Source: Panopea generosa
Taxonomy: Eukaryota; Mollusca; Bivalvia; Adapedonta; Hiatellidae
DNA: 64,000 nt
Direction of reading: 5' to 3'
Assembly: GCA_029582155.1 (NCBI GenBank)
Contig: CM055895.1
Location: 49,535,417 to 49,599,416, forward strand
A model generated the notes under the pieces. That model made no database searches. It was given only the letters and a program-made list of their open reading frames with translations, and was not told the DNA's origin. Shown piece after piece: positions 1 through 19,721 of the stretch. Numbering within the stretch: position 1 is the first letter of the stretch; each line of letters opens with the position of its first letter. The position numbers and the translations under genes are program-made.

Positions 1-4
1 TTAC

Positions 5-218
5 CATGTATATACATGTACCCTACTTATCATGTATATACATGTACCCTACTCACCAGGTATAAACATGTAACCTACGCACCATGTATATACATGTACC
101 CTTTTCACCATGTATATATTTGTACACTACTCACCATGTATAATTATACATGTACCCTACTCACCATGTATATACTTGTACCCTACTCACCATGTTTATA
201 CATGTACAATTTTCACCA
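5..218. repeat. 26-bp minisatellite
   Basis: About eight head-to-tail copies of a 26-bp unit of the form catgtatatacatgtaccct plus actcac. One copy is stretched to 30 bp by an extra taat. The short reading frames here (Tyr/Thr/Cys-rich) come from the repeat and are not genes. The left end lies at or beyond the window edge. Confidence 0.9.
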
Positions 219-352
219 ATAATATTTATGATTATATCAAAAAGTTTGTCACTACTGAAGGTGACTTTAAATCTCCCTTAAATGTTGAAAAATATCTATA
301 CCTCTGAAGTTTAAAATCGCATTTGGAACATAAAAATGCTTAGTTCACAAAG

Positions 353-1140
353 TACGAGAGGCATTCAAACATTTATGTCACTAATGACCTTCCGTAGAAA
401 CTATGTTGAGTAAGAACATGAAAAACTCGTGCAATTGTTTAGAATACTTATTCAATACACATGCGAATTCTCAATTTAATCCGATCATAACTGACCAAGA
501 TATTCATTGTTGAATCATACACTCATGTACAGTTGCTATATTTCAATGTCATAATGAAACTTGAAGAAAAATTAGAAATAAGTGCTTACATTAAAGCCCG
601 AGTTCCTTGGCAGTTATAGTCAAAAGAGATTTATTCTGAATTGTGTCGTATATATGATAGGTCTACCTTAATGTTAAGAGCCGTTTTTCGTTGGGTTAAG
701 AAATTTAAGGGGGTCAGCATAACCTGCAAGAAGATAATCGCCCAGGTAGATAGCAATAAAGGAAAACATTGGTACTGTTAGAGATATGGTAGAAAAAGAT
801 GGACGGTATACTGTTTTGCAGACGGCTTATGATCTAGGCATTTCAGAAGGCACCGTACATCATATTCTGACTAACTGTTTGAAATTAAAAATGCTTTGTG
901 CTATATGGATCCCCCACTTGCTGACACTTAACCAAAAGTCCAGTCGTTTAGATTGTGCTAAAAAAAAATTCTAAAAGATATAAAAAAATGTTATCCTAAG
1001 GAATTTCTGACTTGCTCGCTGGGAATGAAATTATATTATTTTGAGCCCCAACGGCGCATCAATAACAATCAATGGCTTGATTAAAGTCAGGCTATGCCGG
1101 TCATAGCAAAGAGGGCAAGAAGTGCCAAGGATTTATATGC
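353..1140 (+). mobile_element. mariner-family transposase relic, copy 1
   Basis: The element starts at TACGAGAGGCATTCA, matching the start of copy 2 at 19722. A broken transposase follows: helix-turn-helix text (GRYTVLQTAYDLGISEGTVH, 800-865), then WIPHLLTLNQKSSRLDCAKK (about 905-965), then YYFEPQRRINNNQWL (1034-1078) and PVIAKRARSAKDLY (about 1093-1140), in several frames. The motif that carries the first catalytic Asp in mariners (TGDET) reads AGNEI here, so the enzyme is dead. It stops where a Gypsy fragment begins on the other strand. Family placement is from motif recognition. Confidence 0.85.
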
Positions 1141-1541
1141 CACATACGAGTCTACCTCTCAATATGTCATTTAATGCAGTATCGAAATTACAGTTTATTG
1201 GCAACTTCCGTAGTTCTGCAGCATATTCCATTACCGTTTCATTCGGCCCCTGATTTCGCTTATGAAACCGTTCGGCAATTATTGATGGCATTGGATTAAG
1301 CTGAGCATTTAACAATTGTACGAGATCATCGTAGGATTTTTCAGCTGGCTTCTGGGGTGCGCATAAATTCTTTAATAACGTGTAGGTTTGTGGACCTAGG
1401 ACGCTCAGGAGAGAAGCTCTCTTTTTGTCGTCTTCGACCCCGTTGGAGACCAAAAAATTGTCCCAAACGTTCACAATACGACTCCCGCGTCTCTAAATTC
1501 TCATTGAAACAGTCGATGTTTCCGATTGTAGAGGTTGCCAT
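1133..1541 (-). pseudogene. Ty3/Gypsy-type retrotransposon gag fragment
   Basis: Minus-strand translation gives MATSTIGNIDCFNENLETRE, then after a one-base frame change NVWDNFLVSNGVEDDKKRAS, and later LLNAQLNPMPSIIAERFHKR and LRGRLVCGI. This is the layout of the Gypsy retrotransposon gag (capsid-like) domain, ending at the conserved RLVCGI box. The frameshift near 1475 and the abrupt end at the mariner relic make it a non-functional fragment. No protease, RT or integrase is attached and no LTR pair was recognised. Confidence 0.82.
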
Positions 1542-3190
1542 CGTAACAAGGTTATGATGAGTTCTTTTATTAGGTAATTACCTTGTCGCCAATGCTGTAT
1601 ATAAGTATGTCTTCAGGACAGATTGCTTGAAATCTCTTGGATTCAAAATAAACAAAGAGAGCATGGCTTTTACTGGAGAACTACTTTTCTATTGAACATT
1701 GTATTACTACGCAAAAGAATACACTTAATGAATGGAACTATTTAACTGGTGTATGATTACCAATTACTATAAAGAATATTAGGTACTACTACAACCTAGA
1801 ACTGTATATATAACACTTATCATTACCGACACTAAGGAGAGAATTAACAGTGCAGCAGCGGCAAGTGAGTACTTTTTTCCATAATCTAAAGCTGAGAATT
1901 ATTTGTTGTGTAGAACAACAAGAAAACAAAATGTTGAAGCTGCATGATACTGACGAATTTTGTAAAAAATACTGTAATGCAATAACTATGCAAGTGCCTA
2001 TCTTAAAATATGTAAAAATATAAAAAAAAATTTATGAGATGTAAAAATACTGTGCAACACCTGTTTACACTATACCAGTATGATTAAATATCATTATCTA
2101 TGAGAATGAACTAATTCCCCCCCCCCCCCCCCCCCCCTCCCCCACAAGAAGGATGCGGAGGAGTTTTTTACACAATATTGTCTTTGTTTCAAATTACAAA
2201 CATCGCATCATAATAATCTATATAACATCAGTTTACATTATATCTGTAATGATACAAAAACCATTATTTCTGAGAAAGAGCTTCGTTTACTATATAAGAA
2301 TACTATCAAAATATCTATCTCAATCTATTAAAGGGAGGTCATAACGTTATATAATAGAACTTTATAACTCTTTTTTGAAATGGAATGTGCGAAAGAAAAA
2401 ACACGCTGATGCTAAAAAAATGAAATAATAGAAAATGACAAACAATAAATAAAATCCTATCCATGTTTGGTAAATGAACTGGTACACGCACAAACGCACG
2501 CACACACGCACATACACGGTCACCATGACATTTTGCCACCGTGAAGCTTTATCCTGGTTAAAAATGTCCATGCACCTGGTTTCGTGTAACTGGTTAACTA
2601 ATGGTGTTTTTTTTCTTGTATTAACATAATGCTATGTTAGGCGTATGGGTTACGTTACTGTCCTGCAGCGTTACTGGTGTAGAGAATGTTTTGTTTATAT
2701 TTATCTCAGTTTTGTTTAAGGGTTATATCATACTGTGACTTTTTTGTATTATTTTCATTTTTATTCTCCAAACCATGACAACTTGAATGGCATTGACTAA
2801 AGTATGCTGTCTAGGATACAGCTAGAATAACCTGGATTAAAACTGATTAACAACACATATCTGAACATAGCTGACTTTTATTTCAAACTTGTGCCAAGTG
2901 GAAAAAACTGTAAATAAACAATGAACACACAATAAATGGCTTGAAAAAATAGCAAGTCCATACATTCTCATCATTTTAGCTTGTATTTCCAGTCTTAAAG
3001 TAATCTTTCAAATTTAGAATCATCACCACGCTGTCAAAAAACAACGGCCAACGTGCGAGAAACTTTTCGCAAAAGACGTAATCTCAATCAAGGGAGACAA
3101 GTCATATTTCCTATACTCAACCAAATGTATCTATATCTACAGACTGAAACAGCACATAAAGTAATACTTTTATATGATATTTATATCAAT
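1542..3190. other. Intergenic, no gene recognised
   Basis: AT-rich DNA without a convincing coding region. It contains the poly-C tract at 2117-2143, a purine/CA-rich patch near 2488-2516, and a short dispersed motif (gttacgttactgtcctg..gttactggt, 2650-2682) that recurs near 14997-15024. Confidence 0.6.
2117..2143. repeat. Poly-C tract
   Basis: 27 bases of cytosine interrupted by one T at 2138. A homopolymer like this is prone to length error in assembly. Confidence 0.95.
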
Positions 3191-3199
3191 ATAAAATAT

Positions 3200-4098
3200 G
3201 TCAATGGATGTTTTTAAAGAGCCTACACGGAGAATTGTAGATTTTTTTAGAATTTAACTTTAAACCAGAAATTGAGCTAAATGTATCAAATAATGATATT
3301 AAAGATTGAAAGAAAGATTGATTTCCATTTAACAAAATGTGGCATCGTCTGCAAAAGTAGTGTATTTGATAATGTTTTTGCGTATCTTTACACCTTCAAT
3401 AGTGTTATCGTTAGTTACTGCTTTCTATAAAATTTCTATAGTTAAGAAATATGGAGAAAGTGGGCATCCTTGTCTAACGCCTCTTTTCATTTTAAAATAA
3501 TCTGAGGAACCACTATTTAAACAATACTTTGTGCATCATCATAAAATAATTTTATCCATTTGATGAATTCGTTACCAAATTTAAATTATTGTAATGTTTT
3601 AAAAATAAAATTATGGTCAAAACTGTCAAATGCTTTTTCAAATTCAGCGAAGAATATCAATGCCGGTCTATTGTCGTTATTTAAATCGTCTAGGCATTAA
3701 CAAATTGTCCTTATATTTTCACCAATGTAACGTCCTTTAAAGAGTCCTGTCTGACTGTTACCAATAATGTTTGGTAATACCTTTTTCATTCTATTAGCTA
3801 TAGTTTTGTCTAATTTTATAGTCTACATTTGATAAGCTAATTGGTCTTCAGTTTGTCAATAATAAAAGGTATTTGTCTTTTTAGGTAGAAGCGTTATACA
3901 TGTAATACCTTGCTTCTGCAACGGTGTTAAAATACCATATATGTACGAATAGTTTGTCGATTCAATGTAAAATTGTTTTATGTCATTCCAACCTATTTTA
4001 TAAAATTCTGTTGATAACTCATCGGACCATGGACTTCTATTACTTTTCATATCTTTTAAAGCTATGGAGAATCTAAAAAAGTATACAGCTAAAGTCAA
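3200..4098 (-). pseudogene. L1/Tx1-like LINE, reverse-transcriptase half
   Basis: Reading the minus strand from about 4090 downward gives SIALKDMKSNRSPWSDELST, then text equivalent to LTPLQKQGI..LLPKK, SQTGLFKGRYIGENI, FAEFEKAFDSFDHNFI, RQGCPLSPYF and FADD (catalytic YADD/FADD box, about 3340-3350), then LKLNSKKSTI. These are successive RT blocks of an L1/Tx1-like LINE ORF2, with stops and frameshifts throughout. The 3' part of ORF2 and the 3' UTR are missing below about 3200. It joins head-on, at about 4070-4120, the endonuclease half of a similar element on the opposite strand. Confidence 0.88.
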
Positions 4099-4119
4099 AT
4101 CAATTTGCAGTTGTTGTTT

Positions 4120-5292
4120 TTTTTACAATAAATTCATTGTGAATGTACCACATATAACATATGAGAAAAATAAAGCGGTAATAGTAAAATCAGTGTGGGC
4201 GTGGGCATCCTTCTTAATTCAAACTTTTCATATAAGGTTGTTGAATACAAAAATATAGTAGAAGGTAGACTACAGTCATTAAAACTTGTAATAAATGAAA
4301 AAGAATACACTTTTCTAAACGTATACGGATCGAACAATAACAATGTAGACTTTTAAAATACATTAGAAAAATATATCATAGATAATGACAGCGACACATT
4401 TATTATAGGCGGTGACTTCAACACTATTATAAACGCTAAAAAAAGACAAAAATAACGGAAATCCCAACAACAGTAAAAATAAAAGAGGAAAAATTAATTC
4501 AGTTATTGAAAATAACAATATCATGATATATGGAGAACTTTAAACCCGGATTCGTGTCACTTTACATGACACTCTTATCACAAACCACCTATTTATAGCA
4601 GACTTGACTACTTTTTAGTAAGATTTCTGTTGGTATTCGGTCGGACCATTTAATTGTTTATTTTAATATTAATACAAAATATGAAGTGCATGGCCAAGGA
4701 TATTTTAAAATTAACAACAGTGTTATTTTAAAAAACGAATATCAAGAAATACCGGTAGTAAGAAAATCCATTAGGGATATAACAGAAATAAATAAAAGTT
4801 CGAATCCAAATACCATCTGGGAACTAATAAAAGGTACAGTAAAAAAAATCACAGTTTAGAAAATAGTCTTTAAGAAGAAAAAGATAAATTATATGAAGCA
4901 TTGTCAAACAATCCAAATAACCTTAATCTTTTAGATGTTTTAAAAAATAAAAAAATGAATTAACAAATATAATAGATATAAAACAATCCGTATTATATTA
5001 CGAGCTAGGGCTGAATGGATTGAAGGTGCAAAAAAATACTAGATACTTTTCAAATTTAGAAAAAAAAGTGTGTAGAATCAAAAAAAATAACTAGACTTAC
5101 ATGTGATAAATTTGAGATAAAAAAATCCAAAGATATAATAGAAGAAACCAAACACTTTTATAAAGAACTATACAGCAAGGTTCAAACAAATGAGGAACAT
5201 TTCAATTTTTCCTATAATCAAAATATCAATAAATCAAATGATAATCAACAATAATTGTGTTATGGCATTTAACTGAATATGATTTTAGTATA
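4120..5292 (+). pseudogene. L1/Tx1-like LINE, endonuclease half (inverted)
   Basis: Plus-strand text GVGILLNSNFSYKVVEYKNI (from 4197), LVINEKEYTFLNVYGSNNNN, FIIGGDFNTIINAK (about 4400-4440), then PPIYSRLDYFLV and SVGIRSDHLIVYFNI follows the order of an APE-type LINE endonuclease, including the GDFN and SDH catalytic boxes. The linker continues to KELYSKVQTNEEHFNFSYNQ (about 5163-5222) and ends at LTEYDFSI (5269-5292), the point where the opposite-strand fragment begins (FSIALKDM). Several stops and frameshifts make it dead. Confidence 0.87.
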
Positions 5293-5499
5293 CGAATTAT
5301 TTCGGAACAACCATAGACTGATTTTTTAAAAGATGTAAAACCAAAATGGGTGCTTTTAAAACCATCCAATGATTAGGTCTTATAAAGGTATCACTAATTT
5401 GAATTGTGTTTTTTGTTTTTAATAAAATAAGGTTTTAAATAAAAAAAAGATCAACTTGAAAAACTTGTTAAAACATGTTTTTCAAAAGCAGGAATGTAT

Positions 5500-7209
5500 C
5501 CGCAAGTGCAACTGCACAATAACTGGTGGGTTAACGAGAACGCTTAAAAACAATGGATATGAATAAACCTTTCGTTTCGTCTCACTTTTTGAGGATGAAT
5601 TTAAAGGTCAAAAGAGTCGAAAAGTAGTAAACGAGCTATACAGAAAAGTGTACAATTATTTCGTATGTTGTTTGCTTCCATTAGGACAACTGAAGGAAAA
5701 AACATGAATTCCTCATCGTTGTACTCAGTCAGGTGTGACTTGAGTAAAATCCTGAAAGAAAAATGTGCAATAGACATGCTTTCGGAGGATTTTTCGTCTT
5801 CAAAACAAATGTTTGAAGCAAAAATGACTGATCTAAAAAGAATGGATATGGATCAGTAAATCACAAGCAAGAAATAGCCCAAGCAAATATGGAAATTTCA
5901 TGTAATTCAGATTGTCTTGGGATGAGTGTAAACACCCCATGTGGTGTACAGCGAACGAAAAATTTGGTTCGATATCGTGTACTTTCTATGCCGACGAGGG
6001 CGAGAAAATCCCCGTTCAATGAAAAAGAATACATTCGCCATAATCATAGATGTCACTGGACGAGAGTATGTCTATCAAGTCATTGATGAGGCTGACAAGA
6101 ACCACAGGTAGTGTAACTCATATATTATACTTGTGAGATATTTATCAATATTTTCCCCGACTGGTCCATTTTCAAATTGTAGTCTACTTATTCTGAAAAA
6201 ATATCTAAATTAGCTGTACGTCGAATGTTATTCTATTGGTCATAGATTTACTCTTACTACTAAAACTTTTTTCTAATTGAGATCCAATAATGGGACCAAT
6301 TATTGATTTGATTTAGAATCAGGTTGAAAATGCAATGCTGATAGTTTAAAAGTTGAAAAGAGCAGACCATTTATTTTTTGGACATACATATATTATCATA
6401 AAATCTAATATTATATATACAGGTAGTATAATTTTATGTTTATGAATTTCAGGGCCGAATCTGCACCAGACGATACCATTGGAGAGGGGAAATGTATGCT
6501 AGAATGGGCGATCCTACGTGTTCTGTCGCGGCATTCCAGATATATCTAGGCAAATTATCCCCAGATATTGAGGATTTATGAAAGAGACCACTGGACACAT
6601 CTAATGAAACATATTCTATTTGGTACTGCAAATCTGCTGTTGGTAAAACCACTTTAGGAAACATGATGACTGAAATATCAAGGGTGTGCAAATTGTCCAA
6701 GAGGTGTACTAATCACTGCATTCGTACTTCAGGTATATCAGCTTTAGATAGAGCAGGGATTTAGGCACGTCACATCATGCGTACTTCTGAACATTAAGCA
6801 GAAGTTTCTAATCATAATTAATCCTGTCGCCTGTCAGAGGTAAAACAACGCGAAATGTCTGACTGCTTAAATAATGCCATTTGTTCAACAAAAAAACACA
6901 AAGGGATGAAAATATTAACACAGAAATAGAATCTTTACTAATGATGAGATATCGCAGCTTTTCAGTGACGAAAATATGTTTGTTGAAGTTCAACCATCTG
7001 TTCGCAAACCTGCTTTGGTACCTGTAGAATGTGTCTTGCAGCCATTTTCTGCCAACGAATATATTCAAACCAACAACAGTAATGTTGGCAATATAGCTCC
7101 TCAAATCACCCAGGCACCAATAGTAACAATGCAGCAAAGTCACCCACAGTATTTCATAAATCCAAACATGAGTAACTGCACAGAGCATGTTCATTTTAGT
7201 GGAAAATGA
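5500..7209 (+). pseudogene. Crypton/DUF3504-like tyrosine recombinase-type gene, decayed
   Basis: Three conserved blocks occur in order. Block 1 is the helical N-domain (VNELYRKVYNYFVCCLLPLG region, then SSSLYSVRCDLSKILKEKC, 5716-5772). Block 2 is TFAIIIDVTGREYVYQVIDE (about 6030-6090), ending ADKNHR. Block 3 is ARMGDPTCSVAAFQIYLGKL, SIWYCKSAVGKTTLGNMMTE, TNHCIRTSGISALDRAGI and ARHIMRTSEH, with the H-x2-R catalytic-type motif at about 6708-6726. The C-terminus CTEHVHFSGK ends at 7209. Between blocks 2 and 3 sits a GT-AG intron (6108-6452). This is the catalytic-domain layout of Crypton recombinases and their host-domesticated ZMYM2/QRICH1-like relatives. A TGA where Trp is expected (about 6579), a one-base loss in GFEARHI and other frame changes show decay. 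Confidence 0.78.
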
Positions 7210-7339
7210 ACACTATGACAGAATGATAAGAACCAATTGAACTGTGATAATGGCAACCTGTCTTACAAAATGTTTTATTATTTGTTAAATATTTGTTGAG
7301 ATTTAAATTTCATTACAAGACACAAGATGTTTTATTAAG

Positions 7340-8090
7340 TAAATAAAGGCCTCCGGCCCAAAATACATCAATAATTGTTGATCATTGATGTTTTACAGAG
7401 TTGTGTTACAACATACTAAATATACATTTGAAGTGTCTGAAAAACAGTACAGTATATAATGTGGAACTATGTTTATCTATATTTTCAACAGTGTTTTTAT
7501 AAAAAGAGCAACTTTTCTAATAGTCTCTGGATTCTCGCATTGAAGCAATCGATAAAAATCTGTATGTTCTGAATGTCCTATATACCAATTATACAGATGT
7601 TTTCTCTAACATAACTATACTTGGAACAATTGAAAATTACATGGTATTCGTTTTCTATCACCATTATATTCGAATTTAAGAAACAAAATAAACATATTCT
7701 ATTTTCTCTCTCAATGTTCAAATGTCGACCAATTTCAATATTTAAACTGTGAGAGGAGCATCTAAAACGTAGCAGTGACCGTTTGGGATTGAACGGAAGA
7801 TTAAAGTTTAAATATCTTTCAGGATTTAATAAGAATCTGATATGTATATATGTATCACATCTGGGTGAGTTGATTATATCATCATGCCAAGTTTGAGTCA
7901 TACAATCTGAGATCCTTTGTTTAAATGTTGAGACAAATAGGTCAATATCACCAACATATTGTGCCAGCCACACATACCCAAACCCATACCTATACAATAA
8001 TGTTTTAATGTTTGGGCCCAAGTGTTTCTACCAATATCGTCTAGTAATTTCAACTGTTGTGTTATTGTGACAACAGAGATCTACTTAGCC
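7340..8090 (-). pseudogene. LINE ORF2 C-terminal fragment
   Basis: The minus frame 8021-7578 encodes YGFGYVWLAQYVGDIDLFVS, then a Cys/His block ENRICLFCFLNSN..ENEYHVIFNC that resembles the zinc-binding tail of LINE ORF2. Upstream text QLKLLDDIGRNTWA continues in another frame to about 8090. It is the same family as the element at 45681-47430, whose 3' end stops at the matching [11 protein letters not shown] box, so the two fragments are complementary parts of one LINE type. 5'-truncated and frameshifted. Confidence 0.75.
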
Positions 8091-8194
8091 TTCCATTTGT
8101 TATCTTTATGTAACTGCCGAATTTTACCATAACTATAGTTACTTGTATATCTAGAGAAAACATGTAACATGTACATCGTGCTATGAAAATAAGT

Positions 8195-8410
8195 AATTGT
8201 GTGTGTAACAAAACATTGGTTATATTCTTTATTTAACGAAGGTAACCGAGCAAATTACAATAACTGTTATCTTTTCAGTCAATCAAAATTGCCTTAAAAT
8301 TGTAGAAATATTTTGCCGAATATACCGTCATCTACAATCCATCCCAATTTTACAAAAATAATAACATGCACATATACGTACACGTTAAGGCATACACGCA
8401 GATGGTGAGA
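8195..8410 (+). repeat. Dispersed repeat, copy 1 (partner at 13335-13545)
   Basis: It shares gtgtgtgtaacaaaacattgg, ggtaacc(g/a)(a/c)caaattacaataac and ggcatacacgcag with 13335-13545, in the same order and orientation. No coding potential. Class unknown. Confidence 0.7.
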
Positions 8411-8439
8411 TTACACGTTATAAAGAATAATATTTTTTA

Positions 8440-8720
8440 GATACAACAAAGGCAGTTTTTGTGATGATTTAAGGGCCATAACTCTGACATTAAATCTCCA
8501 ATTTGGTCAGTTTAAATAGTATCCAAGTTTAGTGAAAATCAAACGAAAACTACGTGACTGTGCTAGAGTGCACACAATGTCAAAATACACATGTTTTATT
8601 ATTCAATAGGCAAACACATGACACCAGTTATCAGATTTAACAAAATCACGAATTTGTCGTTGATATTATGGTTATAAAATTGCTGTGTAAGTTTAGTGAG
8701 GATCAAATATATAGTATTTG
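8440..8720 (+). repeat. Molluscan-type 'gggccataactctg' repeat
   Basis: Contains gggccataactctgac (8473) and gtttagtgaaaatcaaac (8527), with a second gtttagtgaggatcaaat at 8691. This pairing is a hallmark of a very common non-coding repeat in bivalve and gastropod genomes, which is recognition from general knowledge. It lies just downstream of the UNC93A-like stop codon and may be in its 3' UTR. Confidence 0.6.
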
Positions 8721-8726
8721 TTTATT
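8721..8726 (-). promoter_or_regulatory. Candidate poly(A) signal, UNC93A-like gene
   Basis: AATAAA on the minus strand, 232 bp beyond the stop codon. It is the first canonical hexamer after the coding region, but the area is AT-rich and chance matches are likely. Confidence 0.4.
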
Positions 8727-8957
8727 ATAAACTTCATTCTCTAGAATGGTAGATAATGACGGAGTAAAGAAATACTTATTGTCCTGTTACATATATGTTT
8801 CTCGTTTCTCACAACTCTCTAAATCTCATTAATTTTCAAATTGTTTCTCTAGCATACTACCATCTTGTTTATGGTTTGTCCCAATCAGGTTCATATAAAT
8901 AAAAAAAAGCCTCCAGGAGTATCGTGTTACAGTATTATCGCCAGAGGTCATGAATTC

Positions 8958-17153
<8,196 letters not shown>

Positions 17154-19267
17154 TTTCTCAAATACTTGTCTATCCTACATGAGCAAAACAGAACATAAAC
17201 AGATTAATTGTTATTGTAGATAATTTATCTTGTATTCATGCATAAACGTCTAAACTACAAAGTTGAGTCCCTTTGCGGGTGACTATAGGACAGTTATTAC
17301 AACAAAATGTGTAGTGTTTTTGTTTTTTTATTGTCAAAATGGTTGAAAGACAGCATGTACTTCGCAAGAAATGTGATGTATTTGAAATTTAGCAGACTGG
17401 TGGATTTTGGAACTAGCATAGATTTTTTAAAGAGATTGAAGTTAAAGACGTATTGTATTTAAAACCATGTTTGCTGCTTTTAGTCATTAGTTCTTATAAA
17501 GGAGGTTGCACTTAGAGGGCGACAATGTGCAAAGGTATATTTAAGTAAAGCATTATTTAAGTGAAGGGCACATTGAATTAAGGAATGGTAAAAATACGCA
17601 ATGTACCAAATACATGGCGGTTTGTATGTTTAAAAAACACAACAGCTTTAATTTTGCGTGTTTTACTTTACAAAAACGCTGAGGTTGAATAGATTAGATA
17701 AATAAATATGTTTCATGTTGTAAAAGGTAATTTTAAAATATTTGTAATGAATCATTAAGAGTGTTATCCAAAAAAGCAATGGCGACCTCGTAATGTCAAA
17801 CGTCATGTTTTTGTCACGTGATCGCGTTATTTCAGTATGACCGTTCCTACAGTCAATTTCTAAGTAACCATTTCATAGGGTAAGGCCACTCACATGACCT
17901 AATTCAAAAGTGAACATCCTGTCAGTTGTACATTTTATGTAAAAATGCATAGATGCTCTGAAAATACACTGCTTTAAAACGTTGCTATTTAATTAAGTGA
18001 ATATATTGATACAGCAGAAATTGTTTTAAATCAATTACGACTGCACATCAAAAAGGTGTACTCAGGCCTGAATAGAAGATAAAGAGCAGTGTGTATCTTG
18101 TTTATTCTCGGAATAAGACACATGCTCATTCAATTCATGCGTTATCTATTATAAAAATAACTGCTATTCATGCATTATCAAATATGACGAACTTTTATTC
18201 ATGTATTATCTAGTATAACAAACGTTAAACCATGCGTTAACTAGTATAACGTAGTTTTATAAATGCGTTAGATAGTAAAGCGAATTTCTATTCTTAATTA
18301 CGTAAAATCAATGAAAAGTATATGTACAGTAAATGTCACGTACATGTGTCATTCCACTACGTGGTACAAATAAAATGTGTGCGTTTTCACTGCGCGTACC
18401 GAAAATATTCTCAATACATTCGGCAGTACTCAGAGTGTAAATCGCTGTGACTCCAAATGCCCCCGCGTAGAAATAACACAGGATTTTCTTTTACATTATT
18501 CTATGGCTCAGGTCTAATTTAAAAATTGGTGATAATAGTGATTTTAAATACATGTTTTCCTGGTACACAAAGATATTTTGCACCAGTTATGCCAGATAGT
18601 TAAAATTTTAACTAAATATTACAAATACACCATTTGTTTAACATTAAAAGGACTAACTTACTGTCGCTTTAAATTGAAATTACAAGTCAATGTGTTTGAG
18701 GACCATTATACATTTAGTATGTATTGCAGTTTGTTGAATGTTTAAGTGTTAAAATATATGTTCGTTTATTCATTGACTATATTAAAAGGATGTATATACA
18801 TGTATAAAGATCACCCACGTTAGTCGTATTACCAGAAAACCCCACTTCTCAGTTAATCTATGTTTAGTCAGTCTAATTCATATGTTTATTTTGTGCTTAT
18901 TATATTGCACCACCCGGTACGTTTTATATGATTAATAATTCATATTCATTTTGTGTTTCCTATAAAATATTTATAATACCTCGTCCTAGCTTATGTGTAT
19001 ATATTATAGTGCACCATACTGACTCTAAATAAGTTTTGTAATTGTGTAGATTACTGCAATTTGCTCAATGTTGACTTTTTGTGCAAATGAAATGTTGTTT
19101 TACATCATGCGACATTTAAACATTGAACTGATTAAATAAGTATCTGTTATTTTTTTCGCTTTTGCAATGTACCACATCGATCATAATCATACGACGTTCT
19201 AATTTATCATTTTAAAATAAAGGATAAGAAATACCGAGACAGGTGACTGCAATTAAATATGCTACTT
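17154..19267. other. Intergenic, upstream of the UNC93A-like gene
   Basis: No coding region recognised. It presumably holds the promoter and 5' UTR of the UNC93A-like gene; no clear TATA or initiator could be assigned. A weak imperfect repeat (catgcgtta(t/a)ctagtataac variants, about 30 bp apart) runs 18120-18300. Confidence 0.6.
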
Positions 19268-19440
19268 AATTGACCTGACGCGAGAACGACTATAGCTCCG
19301 CCCACTGGCCACGTGGTTTTGTTTGTCCAAGAAAAGGCAATGAAGCGTTTACGTAGACATAGTTTATTTGTCGACGTAGCAAAATCGATCGCTGATTGGA
19401 TAATCGGCTTGTTTGATTGACAGCTCGCGTCAGGTCAATT
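19268..19440. mobile_element. 173-bp MITE with perfect 17-bp inverted ends
   Basis: AATTGACCTGACGCGAG at 19268-19284 is perfectly inverted at 19424-19440. The interior is GC-rich for this window and holds a CCGCCC box, a CACGTG E-box and an ATTGG (CCAAT) word. No clear target duplication was identified (candidate TTAA-like edges), so the family is undetermined. Confidence 0.8.
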
Positions 19441-19498
19441 GTAACAGTAGCTCTTGGGAAAGAAATGAGTGAAATAGTTAATTATACGCTGGGGCGGT

Positions 19499-19516
19499 GG
19501 GGGGGGGGGGGGGGGG
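19499..19516. repeat. Poly-G tract
   Basis: 18 consecutive G. Length may be inaccurate in the assembly. Confidence 0.95.
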
Positions 19517-19721
19517 CGGTAAAAAGTGATATATTGCCATGTTTCCTAAGATACTCAATCCATCCAGGAGAACATAGCAATGTAAAATTTATGCAACCCT
19601 AAAAGTAGTCTCCTTAGCATGTTCAGTGCAGGAAAGAGTTGTTAGTGCAGGTTAAATTTCAATACAAACACATGAAGATATGGATCGAATCTCCAAACAG
19701 TCTACGCTACATGTACACATT

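Noticed and set aside
6449-7194. Minus-strand frames of 83 and 128 residues
   Set aside because: Shadows of the Crypton/DUF3504 relic, whose conserved motifs are on the plus strand.
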